Assembly (NCBI GenBank): GCA_026389635.1
Contig: JAPLHM010000090.1
Location: 1-6,606 of the forward strand
Direction of reading: 5' to 3'
From: Chloroflexota bacterium
GTDB taxonomy: Bacteria > Chloroflexota > Dehalococcoidia > GIF9 > UBA5629
DNA: 6,606 nt
Shown here: in pieces, positions 1 to 6,113 of the stretch
Layout: the number at the start of each line of letters is the position of its first letter
Position numbering within the stretch: the stretch's first letter is position 1
Notes under the pieces: generated by a model
Seen by the model: the letters and a program-made list of their open reading frames with translations, nothing else
Databases searched by the model: none
Told to the model about the DNA's origin: nothing
Made by a program: the position numbers and the translations under genes

Positions 1-291
1 CTCATCTGCATGGGCTCGGCCCTCTTCACCGTAGTCTCGGTGCTGGGCTTTTCGGGGAATGTGGACCCCACCAGGATAGCCGCCGGCGTGGTCACGGGCA
101 TCGGCTTCATCGGCGCGGGTGTCATCTTCCGCGGCATGCGCGGCGACAAGGTCATGGGCATCACCACGGCTGCCAGTATCTGGGTAACGGCAGCTATCGG
201 CATCGCAGCCGGTGCAGGGCTCTACATCATCGCGGCGGCAGCGGCCGTGGTGACCGTACTGGTTTTGATGATACCGAGGGTTAAAGGATGA
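1..291 (+). CDS. MgtC/SapB family membrane protein, C-terminal part
   Basis: The reading frame is open from the left edge to a TGA at 289-291, so the N-terminus lies outside the window; the ATG at 10 is internal. About 96 residues are visible. The sequence shows the MgtC/SapB signature: DPTRIAAGVVTGIGFIGAGV, a short polar loop (RGMRGDKV), then GITTAASIWVTAAIGIAAG and a last hydrophobic helix ending MIPRVKG. This gives about four membrane segments: roughly residues 1-17, 24-44, 54-72 and 74-92. The protein stops right after the last helix, so it lacks the cytoplasmic ACT-like C-terminal domain of Salmonella MgtC and resembles the short SapB-type members. These are inner-membrane proteins; MgtC itself is linked to survival in low magnesium and modulation of the F-ATPase, but the role of short homologues is not settled. 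The link to the downstream leu operon is positional only. Confidence 0.88.
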   Translation, partial: LICMGSALFTVVSVLGFSGNVDPTRIAAGVVTGIGFIGAGVIFRGMRGDKVMGITTAASIWVTAAIGIAAGAGLYIIAAAAAVVTVLVLMIPRVKG

Positions 292-292
292 T
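276..292 (+). repeat. 17-bp direct repeat, left copy
   Basis: Reads gagggttaaaggatgat. It matches 404-420 (gagggtcaaaggatgat) at 16 of 17 positions; the match extends one base further left (c at 275 and 403). This copy includes the last codons and stop of the mgtC-like gene. The two copies bracket the palindromic element, as a target-site or junction duplication would. Confidence 0.75.
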
Positions 293-304
293 GGAGCAAA
301 AAAT

Positions 305-319
305 GTCATTGCGAGGAGC
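305..319 (+). repeat. Truncated copy of the palindromic element's 5' end
   Basis: The 15 bases gtcattgcgaggagc are identical to 331-345, the start of the complete palindromic element. The two are separated by 11 A-rich bases (320-330). It looks like a truncated or aborted copy placed directly upstream of the full copy. Confidence 0.75.
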
Positions 320-330
320 AAACCAAAAAC

Positions 331-403
331 GTCATTGCGAGGAGCGCAGCGACGAAGCAATCTTTGCATACAAGGAAGATTGCTTCGCTTCGCTCGCAAT
401 GAC
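331..403. repeat. Palindromic repeat element (gtcattgcgagg… family)
   Basis: The left arm, 331-364, starts gtcattgcgaggagcgcag and ends gaagcaatctt. It pairs with the right arm, about 376-403, which starts aagattgcttcgctt and ends cgctcgcaatgac. The outer 10 bases (gtcattgcga / tcgcaatgac) and the inner gaagcaatctt / aagattgcttc are perfect complements. The left arm carries about 6 extra bases in the middle, which would bulge. The loop is about 11 nt. From memory, this motif recurs as a dispersed palindromic repeat in many bacterial genomes; I cannot confirm copy number from one window. It is non-coding, with no U-tract after the stem, so it is not a standard terminator. Confidence 0.8.
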
Positions 404-420
404 GAGGGTCAAAGGATGAT
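404..420 (+). repeat. 17-bp direct repeat, right copy (contains leuC RBS)
   Basis: Reads gagggtcaaaggatgat, the partner of 276-292 with a single T/C difference. It starts immediately after the right arm of the palindromic element and contains the AAAGGA used by leuC. Confidence 0.75.
411..416 (+). promoter_or_regulatory. Ribosome-binding site for leuC
   Basis: AAAGGA lies 10 nt upstream of the ATG at 427. It is inside the right copy of the 17-bp direct repeat, so the translation signal of leuC is part of the duplicated segment. An identical AAAGGA sits at 283-288, in the tail of the mgtC-like gene. Confidence 0.6.
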
Positions 421-426
421 AACAGA

Positions 427-1677
427 ATGACACTCGCCGAAAAAATACTTGCAGCGCACTGCGGCAGGGAGAGGGTAAGCCCCGGGGACTTCCTCAGCGT
501 CAGGTGCGACCTGGTGCTCTCCAACGATATCACCGCGCCCATCGCCATGAGGGAATTCGAACGGCTGGGCGTCCCGCGCGTCTTCGATCCCGCCAGGATC
601 GTGATGGTGCCGGACCATTTCTGCCCCAACAAGGATATACAGTCCGCCACACAGATCAAAATAATGCGTGAGTTCGCCAGGCGGCACGGCATAATATATT
701 TCGAGGTCGGGCAGATGGGTATCGAGCACGTCATACTGCCGGAAAAGGGACTGGCGCTGCCCGGGCAGGTGATAGTGGGCGCCGACTCCCATACCTGCAC
801 CTACGGGGCGCTGGGCGCCTTCGCCACGGGCATGGGCTCGACCGACATAGCCATCGCCATGGCCACCGGCGAGATATGGATGAAGGCGCCGACCACGATC
901 AAATTTATCTATCACGGCAGGCCGGGCAAATGGAGCGGGGGCAAGGACCTCATCCTGCACACCATCGGGGACATCGGCGTGGACGGCGCGCTCTACTCGG
1001 CCATGGAATTCCAGGGCGAAGCTATAGACACTCTCTCCATGGACGGCCGCTTCACCATGGCCAATATGGCCATCGAAGCCGGCGGCAAAGCGGGCCTCTT
1101 CCGCGTGGACAGCACGACGCGGCGCTACCTCAAGGGACGCACCAAAAGCAAATACCGGGTGTACGAACCCGACGCCGATGCGGAATATGCTCGCGTAATA
1201 GAATATGATGCATCAAAAATCGAACCCCAGGTGGCCTTCCCCCATCTCCCATCGAATACCAGGCCGGTCAGCCGGGCCGGCAATGTCCCCATCGACCAGG
1301 CGGTCATCGGCAGCTGCACCAACGGCAGAATAGAGGACCTGCGCCTGGCGGCACGGGTGCTCAAGGGCAGGAAGGTTGACCCCCACCTGCGCTGCATCAT
1401 ATTGCCGGGTTCGCAGCAGGTCTACCTTGATGCGCTCAAAGAGGGGCTGATCGAGATTTTTATCAAAGCCGGCGCAGCGGTCAGCACCCCCACCTGCGGC
1501 CCCTGCTTGGGCGGGTACATGGGCGTATTAGCTGAAGGGGAGAGGTGTATCTCGACCACCAACCGCAACTTCGTAGGCAGGATGGGTCACGTAAAATCCG
1601 AGGTTTACCTGTCCAACCCGGCCGTGGCCGCGGCCAGCGCCGTGCTGGGCAGGATCGCCGGCCCCGGGGAGCTGTAA
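427..1677 (+). CDS. leuC: 3-isopropylmalate dehydratase large subunit (LeuC)
   Basis: This is the large subunit of isopropylmalate isomerase, a [4Fe-4S] hydro-lyase of the aconitase family. It acts with LeuD to convert 2- to 3-isopropylmalate and, in this context, citramalate to beta-methylmalate via citraconate. At 416 aa it matches the short archaeal/clostridial-type LeuC rather than the roughly 466 aa enterobacterial form. Visible motifs are SNDITAP near the N-terminus, GADSHTC at 118-124, GMGSTD shortly after, GSCTNGR at 295-301, and TCGPCLGG at 356-363. Cys297, Cys357 and Cys360 are the expected cluster ligands, so the enzyme looks intact. The start ATG gives the usual MTLAEKILAAH N-terminus and has an RBS. 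The gene opens the leuC-leuD-leuB-cimA operon and ends with tandem in-frame stops (TAA TAG), three bases before leuD. Homoaconitase is the main alternative by sequence, but the leuB and cimA neighbours argue for isopropylmalate/citramalate isomerase. Confidence 0.94.
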   Translation: MTLAEKILAAHCGRERVSPGDFLSVRCDLVLSNDITAPIAMREFERLGVPRVFDPARIVMVPDHFCPNKDIQSATQIKIMREFARRHGIIYFEVGQMGIEHVILPEKGLALPGQVIVGADSHTCTYGALGAFATGMGSTDIAIAMATGEIWMKAPTTIKFIYHGRPGKWSGGKDLILHTIGDIGVDGALYSAMEFQGEAIDTLSMDGRFTMANMAIEAGGKAGLFRVDSTTRRYLKGRTKSKYRVYEPDADAEYARVIEYDASKIEPQVAFPHLPSNTRPVSRAGNVPIDQAVIGSCTNGRIEDLRLAARVLKGRKVDPHLRCIILPGSQQVYLDALKEGLIEIFIKAGAAVSTPTCGPCLGGYMGVLAEGERCISTTNRNFVGRMGHVKSEVYLSNPAVAAASAVLGRIAGPGEL

Positions 1678-1680
1678 TAG

Positions 1681-2181
1681 ATGTCGCTTAAAGGCAAGGC
1701 CCACAAATACGGCAGCAACATAGATACCGACGCCATCATAGCGGCGCGCTACCTCAACATGCACGACCCCGCGGAGTTAGCTGCGCACTGCATGGAGGAT
1801 ATCGACCCCGATTTCCTGCGCAGGGTCAAACCCGGGGACATTATGGTGGCTGAGTCAAACTTCGGCTGCGGCTCTTCGCGCGAACACGCCCCTGTTGCCA
1901 TCAAGGCAGCGGGCATCTCATGCGTTATCGGCAAGAGCTTCGCGCGCATCTTCTTCCGCAATGCCATCAATACCGGGTTGCCACTGCTGGAATGCGGGGA
2001 GGCCGTGGACAATATCAAGCAGGGAGACGAGGTGGAGGCCGACCCGGCGACGGGGACGATCACCAACCTCTCCAGCGGGCAGACCTTCCGTTCAAAGCCC
2101 TATCCTGATTTCATGATGGAGATTATAAATTCGGGCGGACTGGTGGAGCACACCAGGAAAAAGCTTGGCGGGGCCGTGTGA
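1681..2181 (+). CDS. leuD: 3-isopropylmalate dehydratase small subunit (LeuD)
   Basis: This is the small 'swivel' subunit that completes the LeuCD isomerase active site and helps set substrate specificity. At 166 aa it has the usual length of the short LeuD/HacB type. The N-terminus reads KYGSNIDTDAIIAARYLN, the standard (G)xNIDTDxIIxxRYL start. The catalytic-loop signature NFGCGSSREHAP is at residues 60-71. The specificity loop after the first helix is YLNM (residues 24-27). The ATG at 1681 lies after the leuC stops, and GGGGAG at 1666-1671, inside the leuC tail, is a plausible ribosome-binding site 9 nt upstream. Tight spacing with leuC fits co-translation of a heterodimer. Homoaconitase small subunit is the alternative, but the loop lacks the arginine I recall as typical of that enzyme. 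Confidence 0.94.
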   Translation: MSLKGKAHKYGSNIDTDAIIAARYLNMHDPAELAAHCMEDIDPDFLRRVKPGDIMVAESNFGCGSSREHAPVAIKAAGISCVIGKSFARIFFRNAINTGLPLLECGEAVDNIKQGDEVEADPATGTITNLSSGQTFRSKPYPDFMMEIINSGGLVEHTRKKLGGAV

Positions 2182-2182
2182 T

Positions 2183-3280
2183 TTGAATTTCGATATTGCG
2201 GTCCTGCCGGGAGACGGTGTCGGGCCGGACGTAACCAACGAAGCGCGGCGCGTGCTGGATGAAGTGGGCGTGCGCTTCGGTCACCGTTTCACCTACAAAG
2301 CAGGCTTGATCGGCGGCATAGCCATCGATAAAACAGGCAGCGCCCTGCCGCAGCAAACGATCGACACCTGCCGCGGCTGCGACGCGGTGCTGCTGGGCGC
2401 GGTGGGCGGGCCTAAATGGGACGACCCCGATGCCGCAACCAGGCCGGAGGACGGGCTGCTGGCATTACGCAGGCAACTGGGCCTCTTTTGCAACCTTCGC
2501 CCGGTCAAGATGTTACGTGTGCTGCAGGACGCCACCAGCCTCAAGCCGGAGGTGGTGCGCGACGTGGACCTGATGGTAGTGCGTGAACTGACGGGCGGCC
2601 TCTACTTCGGCAGGCCCAAGAAGCGCTGGAGCAACTCCAGGGGAAGGCGGGCGGTGGACTCCATGGTCTATACAGAGAAGGAGATCGCCCGCATACTGCG
2701 GGCCGGCTTCGAACTGGCCATGTCACGGCGCCGCAAATTGACTTCTGTAGACAAGGCCAACGTCCTGGAGACCTCCAGGCTATGGCGGCAGATTGCGGTA
2801 GAGATGGCTGCAGGGTATCCGCAGGTCAGCCTGGACCATATGCTGGTGGACGCCTGCGCCATGCGCCTGATACGTGACCCGGCTTATTTCGACGTGATAG
2901 TGACCGAGAACATGTTCGGCGACATACTCACAGACGAGGCATCCATGCTGGCCGGTTCCATGGGCATGCTGCCCTCCGCCAGCCTGGCCGGCATACCGGG
3001 TGGCAAATCGTCCCGCGCCTTCGGACTGTACGAACCCATCCACGGCAGCGCGCCGGATATCGCCGGCCTGGACCTGGCCAACCCCATAGCCGCCATCCTC
3101 AGCGCAGGCATGCTGCTGCACTACTCGCTGGGACTGGGCAGGGAAGCAACAGCCGTGGAGCGGGCGGTGCTGCAGGTGCTGGAAGGGGGTTACCGCACCA
3201 AAGACATCATGACCGGCGGCATGAAACCGGCAGGCACCGCGCAGATGGGCAGGCTGATCGCGGGAAAAATAAGAAAATGA
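2183..3280 (+). CDS. leuB: 3-isopropylmalate dehydrogenase (LeuB)
   Basis: This NAD-dependent beta-hydroxyacid oxidative decarboxylase converts 3-isopropylmalate to 2-oxoisocaproate, or beta-methylmalate to 2-oxobutyrate in the citramalate route. Conserved motifs are AVLPGDGVGPDV at the N-terminus, LLGAVGGPKWD, RELTGGLYFG with catalytic Tyr141, DKANVLETSRLW with Lys191, Mg-binding Asp223, Asp247 and Asp251 (VDACAM and GDILTDEASM), and EPIHGSAPDIAG for NAD binding. Length is 365 aa, normal for the family (about 350-365). No ATG or GTG is available for the start. TTG at 2183 gives MNFDIAVLPGDGVG, which fits family N-termini and begins one base after the leuD stop. TTG at 2165 would add six residues (MAGPCD), overlap leuD by 17 nt, and has a better-placed AGGA at 2155-2158, so the start is uncertain. 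Isocitrate or tartrate dehydrogenase is unlikely given the leuCD context and LeuB-specific blocks. Confidence 0.93.
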   Translation: MNFDIAVLPGDGVGPDVTNEARRVLDEVGVRFGHRFTYKAGLIGGIAIDKTGSALPQQTIDTCRGCDAVLLGAVGGPKWDDPDAATRPEDGLLALRRQLGLFCNLRPVKMLRVLQDATSLKPEVVRDVDLMVVRELTGGLYFGRPKKRWSNSRGRRAVDSMVYTEKEIARILRAGFELAMSRRRKLTSVDKANVLETSRLWRQIAVEMAAGYPQVSLDHMLVDACAMRLIRDPAYFDVIVTENMFGDILTDEASMLAGSMGMLPSASLAGIPGGKSSRAFGLYEPIHGSAPDIAGLDLANPIAAILSAGMLLHYSLGLGREATAVERAVLQVLEGGYRTKDIMTGGMKPAGTAQMGRLIAGKIRK

Positions 3281-3290
3281 GCATAATATT

Positions 3291-4892
<1,602 letters not shown>

Positions 4893-4903
4893 ACCTCTCC
4901 CCC

Positions 4904-4973
4904 GTAGGGGCGTACCTTCAGGTGCGCCCGTCTTTGGGCGGGGCTTCGGGCGGGTTTGAAAACCCGCCCCTAC
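4904..4973. repeat. 70-bp GC-rich repeat with inverted ends, copy A
   Basis: The element starts gtaggggcg (4904-4912) and ends cgcccctac (4965-4973), perfect 9-bp inverted termini. It matches 5980-6049 over its whole length with only three substitutions (element positions 11, 32 and 36). Inside, gggcgggttt (4948-4957) pairs with aaacccgccc (4960-4969) as a 10-bp stem with a 2-nt loop. This competes with the terminal stem, so two mutually exclusive folds are possible. It starts 11 nt after the cimA stop. No U-tract follows, so it is not a classical terminator, though the hairpins could protect the 3' end of the leu-cimA mRNA. Confidence 0.85.
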
Positions 4974-4979
4974 ATTTAT

Positions 4980-4997
4980 CCGCCCGTCTTCGGGCGG
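4980..4997. repeat. Hairpin fragment related to the 70-bp repeat
   Basis: ccgcccg (4980-4986) and cgggcgg (4991-4997) form a perfect 7-bp stem around a tctt loop. The stretch from 4982, gcccgtcttcggg, is identical to the middle of copy B from 6002, so this looks like an internal fragment of the repeat lying just after copy A. It is followed by G-rich sequence rather than a T-run. Confidence 0.6.
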
Positions 4998-5042
4998 GTG
5001 GGGCTAACCAATCCGCAGCAAAATTAGGTATTATTACAGATA

Positions 5043-5070
5043 TCGAACAGGCTCACCTGCGGTCTATACT
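5043..5070 (+). promoter_or_regulatory. Candidate promoter for degV
   Basis: A -10-like TATACT at 5065-5070 lies in the AT-richer part of the spacer, 38 nt before the degV ATG. Upstream, tcgaac (5043-5048) sits 16 nt away but matches TTGACA at only three positions, so the -35 is weak. The -10 lies next to a small palindrome, ctata-c-tatag (5064-5074). Overlap of the two may be chance. A promoter is expected here because the cimA-degV gap is 215 nt and filled with repeats. Confidence 0.35.
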
Positions 5071-5092
5071 ATAGAATTAAGTACACACGTAG

Positions 5093-5098
5093 GGAGGT
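5093..5098 (+). promoter_or_regulatory. Ribosome-binding site for degV
   Basis: GGAGGT is a perfect Shine-Dalgarno core, 9 nt upstream of the ATG at 5108. It is the strongest ribosome-binding site in the window and fixes the degV start. Confidence 0.8.
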
Positions 5099-5107
5099 AA
5101 ATCAGGC

Positions 5108-5944
5108 ATGGTAAAGATTATTTGCGACAGCACCGGTGACATCCCCGAGGAAATGAGAAAACAGTACGATATAACGATTGTGCCGCTTAACGTGCTATTC
5201 GGCACCGATAGTTACCAGGATGGCGTGAACCTTACGGGGGCCCAGTTCTACAAGATGCTGGTGGAGGGCAAGGTGCACCCCACCACTTCACAGCCTGCAC
5301 CCGGGTTATTTGCCGAGGCATACAAGAAGCTGGCCAAAGAAACCGATGAGATATTGGTGCTGACCATATCCGCCGGCATCAGCGGCACCTATGAGAGCGC
5401 CATGCAGGCCAAACAATTAGTGGACAGCAGCCTCAAGATTGAGATCATCGACAGCAGGTGGACCTGCGCGGGGTTGCTGCTGCAAACACTCACGGCGGCC
5501 AGGGCGGCTGAGAAAGGCATGAAACTGGCGGAGATTACCGCGATGGTCAAGGACATCCTGCCTAAAATACGCGTCTACATGATTTTCGATACGCTGGAGT
5601 ACCTGAGGAAAGGCGGCCGCATCGGCCTGGCCAAGGCTATGCTGGGGGGAATGCTCAAGCTTAACCCCGTATTGACGTTGAGGGAGGGTGTGATCCACCC
5701 GGTTACACAGGCGCGCGGCCGTGCCAGGGCCGTAAATATGCTGGTTGACCTCATAAAAAAGACCGGTAATCCCGGGGAAATAGTAGTGGAGGACGCCACC
5801 ACGCCGGAGGAGCTTGAAGACCTGACAAAACGCATAAGCGCCGCAATCCCGGGTGCCAAAATAATCCGGACCAAGGTTGGCCCAACTATCGGTGTCCACG
5901 CCGGTCCGAGAATTATGGTCGCGGGCGCCATCAGTACAGTGTAG
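5108..5944 (+). CDS. DegV family fatty-acid-binding protein (FakB-like)
   Basis: DegV proteins are cytosolic, two-domain proteins that bind a fatty acid; FakB members present it to the kinase FakA for phosphorylation. The 278 aa length is normal. Visible motifs are KIICDSTGDIP at the N-terminus, VPLNVLFG, HPTTSQPAP at 57-65, TISAGISGTYESA at 86-98, DTLEYLRKGGRIG at 161-173, KLNPVLTLREGVI and VGPTIGVHAGP at 257-267. Thr60, Ser92 and His264 align by motif with residues that hold the fatty-acid carboxylate in FakB structures. The usual small Ser/Gly residues after the central IDSR are replaced by WTCAGL. The start is fixed by a perfect GGAGGT. The TAG stop lies inside a repeat copy beginning at 5941. 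No fakA kinase gene is visible, so ligand and partner are unknown. It probably forms its own transcription unit, convergent with the thiolase gene. Confidence 0.9.
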   Translation: MVKIICDSTGDIPEEMRKQYDITIVPLNVLFGTDSYQDGVNLTGAQFYKMLVEGKVHPTTSQPAPGLFAEAYKKLAKETDEILVLTISAGISGTYESAMQAKQLVDSSLKIEIIDSRWTCAGLLLQTLTAARAAEKGMKLAEITAMVKDILPKIRVYMIFDTLEYLRKGGRIGLAKAMLGGMLKLNPVLTLREGVIHPVTQARGRARAVNMLVDLIKKTGNPGEIVVEDATTPEELEDLTKRISAAIPGAKIIRTKVGPTIGVHAGPRIMVAGAISTV

Positions 5945-5968
5945 GGGCGTTCCTTCAGGTGCGCCCGT
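5941..5968. repeat. Truncated copy of the 70-bp repeat
   Basis: These 28 bases, starting gtaggggcgttccttcagg, are identical to the first 28 bases of copy B (5980-6007). After a spacer of 11 nt the complete copy begins, giving a 39-nt direct-repeat period. The copy starts on the third base of the last degV sense codon and supplies the TAG stop (5942-5944). Confidence 0.85.
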
Positions 5969-5979
5969 GGGATTACGAT

Positions 5980-6049
5980 GTAGGGGCGTTCCTTCAGGTG
6001 CGCCCGTCTTCGGGTGGGGCTTCGGGCGGGTTTGAAAACCCGCCCCTAC
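5980..6049. repeat. 70-bp GC-rich repeat with inverted ends, copy B
   Basis: Same length and orientation as copy A, 67 of 70 bases identical, with the same gtaggggcg / cgcccctac ends. Here the inverted ends extend to 10 bp (tgtaggggcg 5979-5988 and cgcccctaca 6041-6050). The inner gggcgggttt / aaacccgccc stem is also preserved. Copies A and B are 1,076 nt apart in direct orientation and flank degV. Confidence 0.87.
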
Positions 6050-6060
6050 AATTAAAATAA

Positions 6061-6089
6061 AAAGGGGACGGCCGACGGCCGCCCCCTTT
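6061..6089. terminator. Bidirectional intrinsic terminator between degV and thiolase genes
   Basis: aaaggggacggc (6061-6072) pairs with gccgcccccttt (6078-6089) in a 12-bp stem with one A/C mismatch and a 5-nt loop. Read on the minus strand, the stem begins 24 nt past the thiolase stop and runs into a T-rich tract (complement of 6051-6063, tttttattttaat), a good intrinsic terminator. Read on the plus strand, the stem ends in ttt followed by aattta, a weaker U-tract that may still stop degV transcripts. The position between convergent genes fits two-way use. Confidence 0.8.
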
Positions 6090-6113
6090 AATTTACCGGA
6101 AATCGCTGACTGC

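Noticed and set aside
292..426. Leucine attenuator, T-box or riboswitch upstream of leuC
   Set aside because: No short leader peptide rich in Leu/Ile codons, no T-box consensus and no terminator/antiterminator pair; the structure is explained by the repeat palindrome.
409..960. Minus-strand open frame (183 aa) opposite the start of leuC
   Set aside because: leuC is unambiguous on the plus strand with intact motifs; the antisense frame has no recognisable motif.
427..2181. Homoaconitase (HacAB) rather than LeuCD
   Set aside because: The families are close in sequence and length, but adjacent leuB and cimA and the lack of the arginine expected in the small-subunit loop favour LeuCD.
4904..4997. 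Rho-independent terminator for cimA
   Set aside because: The hairpins are strong, but neither is followed by a run of T, and the sequence is a dispersed repeat. Partial termination cannot be excluded, so I list it only as a repeat.
5941..6049. CRISPR-like array
   Set aside because: Only one truncated and one full unit with an 11-nt spacer; no regular repeat-spacer pattern and no cas genes.
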